A DNA stretch of 64,000 nucleotides from Chloroflexota bacterium (GTDB lineage Bacteria; Chloroflexota; Limnocylindria; QHBO01). Below the pieces are notes generated by a model, which made no database searches, was not told the DNA's origin, and saw only the letters and a list, made by a program, of their open reading frames with translations. Of this stretch, positions 16,626 through 25,163 are shown one piece after another. The first letter of the stretch is position 1; each line of letters begins with the position of its first letter. The position numbers and the translations under genes were made by a program. The stretch spans positions 1-64,000 of the forward strand of contig QHBO01000007.1 in NCBI GenBank assembly GCA_003243965.1, in the 5' to 3' direction.

Positions 16626-17624
16626 TCAGTGGCGGTGGGGAGCGTGCGGGGCAGCCGGCCGCAGGAGCAGGTCGCGCCGGTCGCCCCAGCGCTTCAGGAA
16701 GCGGTAGAAGTTTCTCTTTGACAGCCGATCCCGCTCTGCCGCCGGGAGCGCGTGATAGCCCCGGTGCACGTGGCGGACGAGCGGGAGGTCGGCAAGCCGC
16801 ACCGCCCGCCACCCGGCAGCCCGGGCAGCGAAGTTGAAGTCGAGGTCCGCATTGCGGTGGAAGCGAAAGTGCGGGTCGAAGAGACCGACATCGCGCAGCA
16901 CCTCGCGCCGCACGGCGAGGAAGTAGGCCTCGACCGCATCGACCTCGCCGGGCTCTGCCTCCTCGAACTGCCGCCCATTGTCCGAGGTCAGGCCCCAGGC
17001 GCCGGCCACTCCAAGTCGCGGGTCGGCCTCGAAGGCGGCACGCACCGGTGTCAGGAAGTCGCCGGTCGGTTCGACCGAGGTATCGACCAGGATCGCCACC
17101 GCACCGCGCCCGCGCCGCATGCCGAGGTTGACGGCATCCGCCCATCCGAGCCGATGGCTGGTGGGTAGCAGCGTGACGCGCGGCCGAATCGGGTGGGGAA
17201 TCTCGGCTGTCACGTCGAACGAGGCAGCGTTCGCGACCGCCACCAGCTCCCAGCTGCCGGTCGGCGGGTGCGCGGCGAGTCCGCGCGCAAAGCGCCGCAG
17301 ATCGGATGGATGATCCTCCGCCACTAGGTGCAGCGTCGCGTCGGCAGTTGGCTGCTGGTCGAGGAGCGACTCGAGCGTTTCGGCGCTTGCGTAGCCGGTG
17401 TCGGCCGCCGCCGCCGGTAGGAGCGGTCGAAGGGTCGAGATTCCCGTCGAGCCACCGGCCGGGCCATGCGCTGAGCGCGGGGGCCGGTCGTTCACCTCCC
17501 AGCCGCGTTCGCGGATCTGGTCACGCAAGGCATCGGCGGTCTCCCAATCGCGGGCGGCGCGGGCAACGCTCCGTTGCGAAAGGAGCTCAATCACTTCGCG
17601 CGGAGCGTCGGGCTCGTCAGCCAC
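16626..17624 (-). CDS. Family 2 glycosyltransferase with CysRS-type N-terminal hairpin
   Basis: About 332 residues. From about residue 90 this is a GT-A fold family 2 transferase of the rhamnosyltransferase type: LVAVANAASFDV, SHRLGWADAVNLGMRRGRG, VAILVDTSVEPTGDFL (the Asp-x-Ser/Asp metal region is atypical), VEAYFLAVRREVLRDVGLFD and FHRNADLDFNFAARAAGWR. The first 45 residues read as the C-terminal hairpin of cysteinyl-tRNA synthetase (SVARAARDWETADALRDQI, then GWEVNDRP). Start chosen at GTG 17624, which overlaps the ferredoxin stop by eight bases; GTG 17648 or GTG/ATG further up would overlap that gene more. Confidence 0.75.
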   Translation of the reverse strand: MADEPDAPREVIELLSQRSVARAARDWETADALRDQIRERGWEVNDRPPRSAHGPAGGSTGISTLRPLLPAAAADTGYASAETLESLLDQQPTADATLHLVAEDHPSDLRRFARGLAAHPPTGSWELVAVANAASFDVTAEIPHPIRPRVTLLPTSHRLGWADAVNLGMRRGRGAVAILVDTSVEPTGDFLTPVRAAFEADPRLGVAGAWGLTSDNGRQFEEAEPGEVDAVEAYFLAVRREVLRDVGLFDPHFRFHRNADLDFNFAARAAGWRAVRLADLPLVRHVHRGYHALPAAERDRLSKRNFYRFLKRWGDRRDLLLRPAAPHAPHRH

Positions 17625-18042
17625 CTGCCGTGCCTTGCCGCCCGTCACCTGTTCCAGCCGCCGGCCAGGGGGCGACGCGGCCGATCGGTCGGTTCTGCGC
17701 ATCGCGCGCCAGCTTGTGCGCGCCACTGGTCGGCGGTTCATACCGGAGTCGATCCACGGGATCGCCGCCGAGCAGGTGGCGCGTCACGATCTCCTCCGCA
17801 TCGTCCGGCGTGACCGCTGCGTACCAGATTGAGTCCGGATAGATGACCACCATCGGTCCGTTGCCGCACTGGGAGAAGCAGCCTGCGTGGTTGACGCGCA
17901 CCCGGTCGCTGACCGCCGCCTGCTTGACCAGGGCCTTGAGGCGGGCGTGGACACCGAGCCCGTCACCATCGACGACGGGGCACCACTCTCCGGAGGTGCA
18001 GACGAAGACGTGGCGCTCGTAGACCGCGACGCTCAAAGTCAC
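17617..18042 (-). CDS. Thioredoxin-fold (2Fe-2S) ferredoxin
   Basis: 141 residues of the NuoE/Shethna-like (2Fe-2S) ferredoxin class. The first pair of ligands is in FVCTSGEWC (Cys-x5-Cys spacing is a little wider than usual if both are used). The second pair is in HAGCFSQCGNGPMVVIYPD, the diagnostic 'gCl..C..Gp.v.vyp' segment. The C-terminal half (AAVTPDDAEEIVTRHLLGGD) matches these small soluble electron carriers. GTG start at 18042. It is followed, with overlap, by the glycosyltransferase and diverges from an HTH gene. Redox partner unknown. Confidence 0.88.
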   Translation of the reverse strand: MTLSVAVYERHVFVCTSGEWCPVVDGDGLGVHARLKALVKQAAVSDRVRVNHAGCFSQCGNGPMVVIYPDSIWYAAVTPDDAEEIVTRHLLGGDPVDRLRYEPPTSGAHKLARDAQNRPIGRVAPWPAAGTGDGRQGTAGG

Positions 18043-18178
18043 CCCCGTGAGGTCGGAAAGTACCGGGGAGGCAGAGCCCCCCGCAACCTTACTATCCGGC
18101 CAGAAGCCGCGCTCACCGCACCCTGATGTCGATCGGGGCCGCAAGGGCCACCGCGGCTGGAGGTACCCAGCAAGACCG

Positions 18179-18364
18179 ATGATCACCAACGAGGTCGGGA
18201 AGCTGCTGACGGCGTCCGAGGTCGCCGACATGCTGCACCTGCACGTCAACACCGTGAAGCGGCTCGGCGACCGCGGCGAGCTGCCCTTCTTCCGCGTCTG
18301 CAAGCGCGGTGACCGGCGCTTCCGGCTCGATGACGTCCTCGAGTTCCTGCGCCGCGCGAAGTAG
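18179..18364 (+). CDS. Excisionase/MerR-type helix-turn-helix protein
   Basis: 61 residues, a single winged helix of the excisionase family (HTH_17): KLLTASEVADMLHLHVNTVK, then RGELPFFRVCKRGDRRFRLDDVLEFL. Such small proteins in high-GC bacteria act as regulators (BldC-like) or phage excisionases; no integrase is nearby, so a chromosomal regulator is more likely. Start at ATG 18179 removes a non-conserved basic stretch from the longer frame. Confidence 0.85.
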   Translation: MITNEVGKLLTASEVADMLHLHVNTVKRLGDRGELPFFRVCKRGDRRFRLDDVLEFLRRAK

Positions 18365-18519
18365 CCATCCCGCGGGGTTCCGCTGAGCCAGCAGTAATAG
18401 GTCGATGACCGATTGATGCTCGTCCCGGACCCACACCGGGGCGGCAGTCTCGTCCCGCCAGGGGCGCGCGACAGGCGACCGCCGGAGGTGCCCATTTCCG
18501 GCGGCCGCTTGCTGTCCGG

Positions 18520-18525
18520 CATAAT
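18520..18525 (+). promoter_or_regulatory. -10 element (CATAAT) of the rhomboid gene
   Basis: CATAAT ends 9 nt before ATG 18535, consistent with a leaderless or nearly leaderless transcript. Confidence 0.4.
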
Positions 18526-18534
18526 CGGTCGCAC

Positions 18535-19695
18535 ATGACCGATGAAGCTGCTCTCCGGCTGGAGGAAGGCCGCCGCCTCCTCGACGGCGGGGATCTCACC
18601 GCGGCGGTCACCATCCTTGCCCCGCTCACCGGCCATCCCGACCCCGATCGGTCGGGTGAGGCGTGGCTCCTGATCGGCAACGCGCGTTACCGCAGCGACG
18701 ATGAAACCGGCGCGCTCGAGGCATGGCAGCAGGCGGCGGCCAGCGGTGGCAGCGCGGCGTGGCTCGGTTGGCGCTCGATGGCGGAGCAACATGTTCGGTC
18801 CGGCAACCTGGACGAGGCCGTCGCCGCCTACCGAGAGGCGGATCGGCGCGCGCCCACCGCGGAGCGCGGGGCGATCGCGAACCGGATCGCCTGGCTCCTC
18901 AAGGAAACCGGCCATGACTTCGCGTCACGCCGGCAGTTCAATCGGGCCAGAGGCGCCTACGCCGCCTATCTCCCCTGGGTGACGTACGCGCTGATCGCGA
19001 TCAACGTGGTCGTGTTCCTCGTCGACTCCGCGCTCGGCGGTTTCCGGCTGTCGCTGTTCGGCAGCGGCGGGGGACCGCTGCTCGAGCAGGGCGCGGTGTA
19101 CCAGCAGGCGGTCGCGGCCGGCGAGTGGTGGCGGATCTTCACCAGCGCGTTCCTCCACCTCGGCATCCTGCACATCGCGTTCAACATGTACGCGCTCTAT
19201 CTGTTCGGGCCGGTGATGGAGCAGCTGTACGGGCACCTCGAATACGTCGTCCTGTACATGCTGTGCGCCGCCGGAGGCAGCATCCTGACCATCCTGGTGG
19301 CCCCGAATACCGCGGCGGCGGGCGCGTCGGGCGCGATCTTCGGGCTGCTGGGGTTGGGCTTCGTCGTCACGCGACGCCATCACCTGATGCTCGACCGCCA
19401 TTCCCGCGCGCTGCTCAGCCAGGCCGGCTCGTTGCTGATCATCAACCTGGTCATCACCTTCGCCGCGCCGACGCTGATCAGCTGGACCGGCCACGTCGGC
19501 GGCCTGCTGGTCGGCGCGCTGATCGGTCTGCTCCTGTCGCCCGCCCAGGGGTTCACGTTGGGTGGCCGCTGGCGTGGGCCGGGCGGCGAGCAGGTGGAGA
19601 GCGGCCTGCCGCTCGCACTGCGGGCCGGCGTCTACGCGGTTGTCGCTGTGCTGCTGCTGGTCGGCTGGTACGTGGCGATTGGACGCGCAGGCTGA
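18535..19695 (+). CDS. Rhomboid intramembrane serine protease with TPR front end
   Basis: 386 residues. Residues 1-135 form TPR-like helical repeats (cytoplasmic), then a six-to-seven-helix rhomboid core from about 147. Catalytic serine in AAGASGAIFG (Ser265), catalytic histidine in SWTGHVGGLL (His320), and the HxxxN oxyanion pair in HIAFNMYAL (His213/Asn217). It cleaves membrane-embedded substrates; the TPR part may recruit them. Complete and apparently active. ATG 18535 has a -10-like CATAAT 9 nt upstream. Converges with the iron permease; the 190 bases between hold no gene I can support. Confidence 0.92.
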   Translation: MTDEAALRLEEGRRLLDGGDLTAAVTILAPLTGHPDPDRSGEAWLLIGNARYRSDDETGALEAWQQAAASGGSAAWLGWRSMAEQHVRSGNLDEAVAAYREADRRAPTAERGAIANRIAWLLKETGHDFASRRQFNRARGAYAAYLPWVTYALIAINVVVFLVDSALGGFRLSLFGSGGGPLLEQGAVYQQAVAAGEWWRIFTSAFLHLGILHIAFNMYALYLFGPVMEQLYGHLEYVVLYMLCAAGGSILTILVAPNTAAAGASGAIFGLLGLGFVVTRRHHLMLDRHSRALLSQAGSLLIINLVITFAAPTLISWTGHVGGLLVGALIGLLLSPAQGFTLGGRWRGPGGEQVESGLPLALRAGVYAVVAVLLLVGWYVAIGRAG

Positions 19696-19885
19696 AGCCC
19701 GGCAGCGGGCACATGGCCTGCTGGACGGAGGTGACCGACTTGTGCTTTGAGCTCGCCGCCCGACCGCCGCTGCCGCCGATCCGTGGTGGACGCCTCGGAT
19801 GCCGGCGGACTGCTGCTCACCGGATGCGTCCGCGGCGGCGTGGCGCGAGGTGCTGCGGTTCATCGGCGCCGGGCGCCCGGCCATC

Positions 19886-20773
19886 TCAGGGACAGGCTTT
19901 CCGCGCTGAGCGCCGGCCACGCGGGGGCGCAGGGCTGACCGGTCGCAGGTACAGCGTCAGGATCACCAGCACGTAGGTGAGCCAGGCCAACAGGGTGATC
20001 CACTCCGGGGCCGCGGCGTAACCGAACAGCGCCCGCAGGAACTGGCCCACGATGGCGGCCGGACTGCTGCCTGCATCGGGAAGGACGCCGCTCAGGTCGA
20101 ATGCGGTGGCGGTGCCGAACGTCACGGCGCGGACGTCCGCGAACTCGTGCAGGGCATGGCTCAGCAGGCCCGCGGCGATGAAGACCAGCGCGATACCCGT
20201 CCATCGGAAGAAGGTGCCGAGGTTGATGATCCGTGCGCCTCGATAGAAGGCGAATCCCAGGGCGCCGGCGATCACCATCCCAACCAGGGCGCCGACCAGC
20301 ACCGACGCCGCGCCGGCGTCGGCACGTGAGGCCGCGGTGGCCTGTCCCAGAAGGAAGAGCGCGGTCTCGATCCCCTCGCGGATGAACGCGGTGAACGCCA
20401 GCACGGAGAGGCCCCAGACGCGTCCCTCGCTCAGTCGCCGGTCGATGCCCGCATGCAGCTCGCCGCGCGCGTTGGCGGCGGTGCGGCGCATCCAGAACAG
20501 CATCCAGGTCACGACGCCAGCGGCCAGCAGCATGGCCGTGCCCTCGAAGATCTGCGCGTAGGGACTGCGCAGCTCGCCGATCGTCAGGAACAGGAGCGCT
20601 CCCAACGCCACGCTCAGCGCCAGCGCAGCGCCGGCACCGAGCCAGATCCTCGGAAAGTGCCGGCGATTACCGGTCCGCGCGAGGTAGGCGAGGATGATGC
20701 TGACGATCAGCGCGCCCTCGACTCCCTCGCGGAGGCCGGTGAGCAATCCGGTGGTGAACGAACCGATATCCAA
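19886..20773 (-). CDS. efeU: FTR1/EfeU-family iron permease
   Basis: 295 residues, seven membrane helices. Both signature REXXE motifs are present: LTGLREGVEGALIVS near residue 15 and FIREGIETALFL near residue 133, where the acidic pair binds ferric iron during transport. It begins at TTG, preceded by an in-frame stop, and matches EfeU N-termini. EfeO and EfeB partners are not adjacent, so ferric import may depend on genes elsewhere. A DtxR/IdeR-type box immediately upstream predicts repression when iron is plentiful. Confidence 0.9.
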   Translation of the reverse strand: MDIGSFTTGLLTGLREGVEGALIVSIILAYLARTGNRRHFPRIWLGAGAALALSVALGALLFLTIGELRSPYAQIFEGTAMLLAAGVVTWMLFWMRRTAANARGELHAGIDRRLSEGRVWGLSVLAFTAFIREGIETALFLLGQATAASRADAGAASVLVGALVGMVIAGALGFAFYRGARIINLGTFFRWTGIALVFIAAGLLSHALHEFADVRAVTFGTATAFDLSGVLPDAGSSPAAIVGQFLRALFGYAAAPEWITLLAWLTYVLVILTLYLRPVSPAPPRGRRSARKACP

Positions 20774-20780
20774 GGCCGAG

Positions 20781-20799
20781 TTAGGGTAGCCTCACCTCG
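20781..20799 (-). promoter_or_regulatory. DtxR/IdeR-like iron box upstream of efeU
   Basis: Plus-strand TTAGGGTAGCCTCACCTCG matches the 19-bp DtxR/IdeR consensus TTAGGTTAGSCTAACCTAA at 15 of 19 positions. It starts 7 nt before the TTG of the iron permease and overlaps a TACCCT -10-like hexamer on that strand, an ideal position for iron-dependent repression. The match is seen; binding is inference. Confidence 0.65.
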
Positions 20800-20875
20800 G
20801 ACCTTCGTCAATACGAACCACCGCTCCGCGCTGGGATCGTACCCGCGGGAATCGGCCGCCGTCCGGCGGCATCGG

Positions 20876-20881
20876 TACAAT
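20876..20881 (+). promoter_or_regulatory. -10 element (TACAAT) of the acyl-CoA dehydrogenase gene
   Basis: TACAAT lies 39 nt before ATG 20921, leaving a short leader that carries no strong ribosome site. Confidence 0.35.
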
Positions 20882-20920
20882 CCGGGTTCCACCCTTTGTC
20901 CCTCGGCCAGCGGAGCGTGC

Positions 20921-22117
20921 ATGATCGATTTCAGCCTGACCGATGAGCAGCGCGAGGTGCAGCGCACCGCTCGCGCATTTGCCGAGCGCGAGATCCTGCC
21001 GCGCATCCACGAGCTCGATGCCAAGGCCGAGTACGACCGCAGCCTGTACGAGAAGATGGGCGCCGAGGGCTTCCTGGGTCTCCCGATCCCGGAGCGTTAC
21101 GGCGGCGCGGGGATGGACTACATCGCATTCGCCCTGCTGTGCGAGGAGATGGAGCGGGCCGACACGGCGTTCCGGGTGATCCTCTCGGTCCACACCGGGC
21201 TCAACTCGCTGACCCTGCTGCAGTGGGGGACCGAGGAGCAGAAGCAGAAGTACCTCGTTCCGCAGGCGCGGGGGGAGAAGCTCGCCACTTTCGGGCTCAC
21301 CGAGCCGGGCGTCGGTTCCGACGCCGCAAACCTGGCGACCACCGCGCGCCGCGACGGAGATCGCTATCTCCTCAACGGATCGAAGATCTGGATCAGCCTG
21401 GCCGATACCGCAGACCACTTCCTGGTGTTCGCCACGGTTGACCGCGGCCGCGGCCACCGGGGGATCACCGCCTTCGTCGTCGAGCGCGGCTTCCCGGGGT
21501 TCAGCAGCGACTCGCTGCACGGCAAGCTCGGCGTCCGCGCGGGCAACACCGGGATCCTGTACTTCGCCGACTGCGAGGTGCCGGTGGCGAATCGGGTCGG
21601 CGAGGAGGGCGAGGGCTTCGCCATCGCCATGAGCGCCATCGACCAGGGCCGCTACACCGTCGCGGCGGGCAGCGTCGGTCTTGCGCAGGCGTGCCTCGAC
21701 GCCTCGGTGAAGTATGCGCACGAGCGCCGGGCATTCGGCCAGGAGATCGGTGAGCACCAGCTCGTGAAGCAGATGCTGGCCAGGATGTACCAGGGCACCG
21801 AGGCGGGTCGCCTGCTCGTGTTCAAGGCCGGCTGGAAGAAGAACCTGGGTGAGCGCAACACGCGCGAGACAAGCCTCGCCAAGTGGTTCTGCACCGACCA
21901 TGCGGTGCAGAGCGCGATGGATGCCATCCAGGTGCATGGTGCCTACGGCTACTCGAACGAATACCCGGTGGAGCGTTATCTCCGCAACTCGAAGGGTTCG
22001 GTGATCTACGAGGGCACGAGCCAGATTCACACCCTGATCCAAGCCGACTACCTGCTCGGCTACCGCCGCGATCGCGACCTCCGCATGCCACAACTCCCGT
22101 ACGAGGGCGGGAGCTAG
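20921..22117 (+). CDS. Acyl-CoA dehydrogenase
   Basis: 398 residues, FAD flavoprotein forming the trans-2,3 double bond of acyl-CoA. Seen: N-terminal helices (FSLTDEQREVQRTARAFAER), FGLTEPGVGSDAANLATTA with the Thr-Glu-Pro FAD/substrate strand, KIWISLADTADHFLVFA, RRAFGQEIGEHQLVKQMLARM (flavin-binding) and SVIYEGTSQIHTL, whose Glu is the usual catalytic base. Closest in pattern to short-chain/glutaryl types. Substrate unknown. Upstream in-frame sequence runs antisense to efeU and is not part of the protein. Confidence 0.9.
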   Translation: MIDFSLTDEQREVQRTARAFAEREILPRIHELDAKAEYDRSLYEKMGAEGFLGLPIPERYGGAGMDYIAFALLCEEMERADTAFRVILSVHTGLNSLTLLQWGTEEQKQKYLVPQARGEKLATFGLTEPGVGSDAANLATTARRDGDRYLLNGSKIWISLADTADHFLVFATVDRGRGHRGITAFVVERGFPGFSSDSLHGKLGVRAGNTGILYFADCEVPVANRVGEEGEGFAIAMSAIDQGRYTVAAGSVGLAQACLDASVKYAHERRAFGQEIGEHQLVKQMLARMYQGTEAGRLLVFKAGWKKNLGERNTRETSLAKWFCTDHAVQSAMDAIQVHGAYGYSNEYPVERYLRNSKGSVIYEGTSQIHTLIQADYLLGYRRDRDLRMPQLPYEGGS

Positions 22118-22154
22118 CGGCACGAACCGCCCTTGCTCGCTCGCTGGTCCCGGC

Positions 22155-24515
22155 TCAGCCGGCCGGGGTCAGCACCAGGCGTTCGCCGGTCGCGGTGCGA
22201 ACTGCCGCCTCGGACCAGGCGATGGGCACGCCGTCTCCCCGCTGCCACCAGGCCAGCAGGTCCGCGTAGTGCGGCGAGAATGGGTTGCCGGACTGGCCAC
22301 CGGCCAGCACGAAGCGCGATGCCTCCGGATCCGCGGGCACCATCACCACCCGCGTGTTGGGAATCACTCCGGGATTCGAAAGCGGATCGAGCGGCGTGGT
22401 GCCGGCCTGCAGCACCGTGTTGCCGTCTCCGCCGACCGGCATCGGGCCAAGGTTGAAGACCGATGCGAAGAAGCGCCGATCGCCGGCGGGATGGTGGAGC
22501 GTCAGGGGACGCAGCGCTCCCCACTGCCATGAGCGGGGATCCGGCCCGCGCTCCTTCTCGAGCCGCTCCACCGCGCTTCCGAGGCTGGTCGCCAGGAGGC
22601 CTGGCCAGTCGTCGTTTGGGGCCCAGCCGGCTGGTCGCTCGCGCACGAGCCGAACAACGCGTCCGAGCAGACGGGTATGGAACATCGTGTATGGCACCGC
22701 GGCACCGAATCCCGCCCCCAGCACCCAGGGCCACGCGCGCGGCGCCTTGAGCTCGGCCATGCGCCGCGACAGATCGGCGATGAACAGCTCGTAGACCGAC
22801 GCCGCCGCCGACTCCGGATCGAGGCTTCCGTCCCATCCGCGCAGCAGATCGAGGCCGCGCGCCGCCGCATCGGTCGTTGGCGCAGCCTGCATGACTGCGT
22901 CATGCAGATCGGCCCAGACGGCCGACCGGCGGTTGATCTGCAGCGCCTGGGTGCGCGCCACGTCCCAATCGCTCTTGGCGGCCAGCTCAGCCTCGATGGC
23001 AGCCAGGCGGTACCCATCGATCCAGTCGGCGCCGAGGAACGGCCCCTCCCCGTCGCGGACCGGCTGGTTGTTGGCGGTCGCCACGAAGCCGATATCAGGG
23101 TCGTACACGCAGGGCATCTCGGTGAACGGCACCAGCTCGGCTTCCCAGCCGATCTCCGGATCGGAAGCCGGCAGCGGGACGGTCCCCGAGCCGCGGCGCC
23201 GGCGGGGCAGCTGCCCGACCAGCTGCCAGCCGATGTGTCCATCGGCATCCCCATATACAACGTTCAGCGCTGGACCCGGCCAGGCGGCGAACGGGGCGCG
23301 GAGCTCCTCGAAGCTGCGCGCCCGCACGCTCTCCAGGAACCCGCGGATCGGCAACGTCTGCTGCCAGATGGCGCGCAGCGAGAGCGTGTACGGCATGCCG
23401 TCGAGGAGCGGGCTGATGATTGGCCCGCGCGGGGTGATCACCACCTGCTCGACCGTCGGCTGTGCCCCTTTGACCTCGATCCGCTCCTCGATCACCTCGC
23501 ACGCTTCCCACCCCTCGCCGCGGCGCACGGAACGGCCGTCCGCGCCGAGCTCCTCGATGAACAGGTCGCAGGTATCGGTCAGGCCGGCCGTGATGCCCCA
23601 CGCGGCGAAACCGTTGTGACCGATGGGGAAGGCGGGTCCGCCCACGTACGAGGCGCCGGCAACGGCCCACTCCGGGGTCCGCAGGTGTGCGAGGTACCAG
23701 GGTGCGGGAAGGCGGCTGGCGAGGTGTGGGTCGTTTGCGACGATCGTGGCCCCGTTCGCCGTCCGCGACGGCGCGAGCGCCCAGTTGTTGGAAGCCCCGC
23801 CGGGCCCGATCGCCAGCAGCGCGGCGAGGTCGCGCGCCAGGTGATCGGCCGTTGGCCCCGCGATCGCGGCGACCGGTGCGCTCACCGGGTGCCATTCGGG
23901 ATACGCCCCGTCCAGCGCCTGCAGGGCATCGGGACCATCCTCGGCGAGGATCTTCAGCCGGGCGAGCTCCGTGTCCCAATTCGCGGACAGGGCAAAGCTC
24001 TGGAGGCCCACGAAGGCGAGCACGTCGGTCGCAGTCCAGCGGGTGGGGCGCGCTCGCAGCAGCGCGAGCTCGTGGGGCGACCGGCGGAGGCCGTGCTCCA
24101 GCCCGGCGTTGATACCCGCCACGTAGGCGTCGATCGTCCGCCGCACGGCGGCCTCGATGACCCCCTGCTGTCGGATGGCGGTGCGGGCGAAGCCGAGTCG
24201 CCGCGAGAGGCGGTCGAGCGGCAGGCCGCCCACGCCGACGAGCGCTGCGAGGGTGCCGCGCCCCACCCGGAGCATCGTTTCGAGCTGGAAGGGGCGGTCC
24301 TGGGCGTGGCACAGCCCCAGCGCGAACCACGCGTCCGAATCGGACCCGGCATTCACGTGCGGGATGCCCCACCGATCGCGCGCGATCTGCACCTCGCCCT
24401 CGAGGCCCTCGACCCGGAGCCGGCCGCGGGTCACCGGAAGCCTCCTGCCCAGGGCCAGCCGCAGCGCGGTCCGCTGCCAGCCGAGACGAGGTCGAGCCAC
24501 GGCAGGTTGAGCCAC
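22155..24515 (-). CDS. Penicillin acylase-family N-terminal nucleophile hydrolase
   Basis: 786 residues as a single precursor that should self-cleave into alpha and beta chains. The nucleophile serine follows the cleavage site in IGPGGASNNWAL, and the beta chain continues with ANDPHLASRLPAPWY, the family signature. Alpha-chain landmarks are VQIARDRWGIPHVNA and GLCHAQDRPFQLETM. A near-C-terminal HYADLLAWW also matches. No classical signal peptide is visible, so it may be cytoplasmic. Members hydrolyse penicillins, acyl-homoserine lactones or other amides; the substrate here is unknown. GTG start with TAGGCT 7 nt upstream. Confidence 0.88.
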   Translation of the reverse strand: MAQPAVARPRLGWQRTALRLALGRRLPVTRGRLRVEGLEGEVQIARDRWGIPHVNAGSDSDAWFALGLCHAQDRPFQLETMLRVGRGTLAALVGVGGLPLDRLSRRLGFARTAIRQQGVIEAAVRRTIDAYVAGINAGLEHGLRRSPHELALLRARPTRWTATDVLAFVGLQSFALSANWDTELARLKILAEDGPDALQALDGAYPEWHPVSAPVAAIAGPTADHLARDLAALLAIGPGGASNNWALAPSRTANGATIVANDPHLASRLPAPWYLAHLRTPEWAVAGASYVGGPAFPIGHNGFAAWGITAGLTDTCDLFIEELGADGRSVRRGEGWEACEVIEERIEVKGAQPTVEQVVITPRGPIISPLLDGMPYTLSLRAIWQQTLPIRGFLESVRARSFEELRAPFAAWPGPALNVVYGDADGHIGWQLVGQLPRRRRGSGTVPLPASDPEIGWEAELVPFTEMPCVYDPDIGFVATANNQPVRDGEGPFLGADWIDGYRLAAIEAELAAKSDWDVARTQALQINRRSAVWADLHDAVMQAAPTTDAAARGLDLLRGWDGSLDPESAAASVYELFIADLSRRMAELKAPRAWPWVLGAGFGAAVPYTMFHTRLLGRVVRLVRERPAGWAPNDDWPGLLATSLGSAVERLEKERGPDPRSWQWGALRPLTLHHPAGDRRFFASVFNLGPMPVGGDGNTVLQAGTTPLDPLSNPGVIPNTRVVMVPADPEASRFVLAGGQSGNPFSPHYADLLAWWQRGDGVPIAWSEAAVRTATGERLVLTPAG

Positions 24516-24522
24516 GGCAGCA

Positions 24523-24528
24523 AGCCTA
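24523..24528 (-). promoter_or_regulatory. -10 element (TAGGCT) of the penicillin acylase gene
   Basis: TAGGCT on the minus strand ends 7 nt before GTG 24515, the leaderless spacing found repeatedly in this window. Confidence 0.4.
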
Positions 24529-24562
24529 GCCGAGTCGGGCCGGAAGCGAGACAGGGCGCCTC

Positions 24563-24568
24563 TATACT
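24563..24568 (+). promoter_or_regulatory. -10 element (TATACT) of the membrane protein gene
   Basis: TATACT ends 6 nt before ATG 24575, the same hexamer and spacing as at 474-479. Confidence 0.5.
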
Positions 24569-24574
24569 CCGTCC

Positions 24575-25120
24575 ATGAGCCGCCGTGTCGAGCTGTGGGT
24601 CGGGCTGATGCTGTTCGGGATCGGCATCCTGGTCCTCGCCTCCGAGCCGATCGCCCGCTGGGTCGGCGGCCTGGGCATCAGCAATCGGCTGCTCGCGTGG
24701 TGGCCGGCGCTGCTGATCGCCCTCTCGCTCTTCTTCCTGGTTCCCGCCCTGTTCGGGAGGCAGCACCGCCGTCTGCGAGCCGGGATGGTGATTCCCGGCA
24801 CGATCCTCGCCGGGGGCGGCAGCGGCCTCCTGTACACCAGCCTGAACGACCGATGGACGGCGTGGAGCTACCTGTGGACGGCCCTTCCCTTCAGCATCGG
24901 ATTGGGGATGTACATCGCCGGCTGGATCGCCGATGCCCCCGCGTTCAAGTGGATAGGCTCGGGCATCGCGGTCGGATCGGTCTTCGCCTACATCGCCTTC
25001 GCCACCGCCTTCGGTGGCGAGGCGTTCCGTCTGGTCGGGGCGCTGGGAATCATGACGCTCGGCCTGGCGCTGGCGATCGGCGGGCTCGCCGAGCGCCTCT
25101 CGCGCAAGTCACCGGCCTGA
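24575..25120 (+). CDS. Polytopic membrane protein of unknown function
   Basis: 181 residues with about five hydrophobic segments (around 8-28, 40-58, 68-86, 98-118, 125-170) and short polar loops. The first two helices and the WWPALLIALSLFFLVPALF region resemble small LiaF/DUF5668-type membrane proteins, but I cannot assign a family firmly. It diverges from the penicillin acylase and converges on the membrane protein behind the CysRS-like gene. Confidence 0.7.
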   Translation: MSRRVELWVGLMLFGIGILVLASEPIARWVGGLGISNRLLAWWPALLIALSLFFLVPALFGRQHRRLRAGMVIPGTILAGGGSGLLYTSLNDRWTAWSYLWTALPFSIGLGMYIAGWIADAPAFKWIGSGIAVGSVFAYIAFATAFGGEAFRLVGALGIMTLGLALAIGGLAERLSRKSPA

Positions 25121-25163
25121 CCAGGCTCCGCCCGGTCCCGAACGACCCGGCGCCAGCACCGGC

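Noticed and set aside
17625..17741. Longer N-terminus for the GT2 protein
   Set aside because: It would overlap the ferredoxin gene by 125 bases with low-complexity Arg-rich sequence; GTG 17624 gives an eight-base overlap.
19696..19885. Short frames in the gap between rhomboid and efeU
   Set aside because: Translations are low complexity or have no start; nothing supports a gene.
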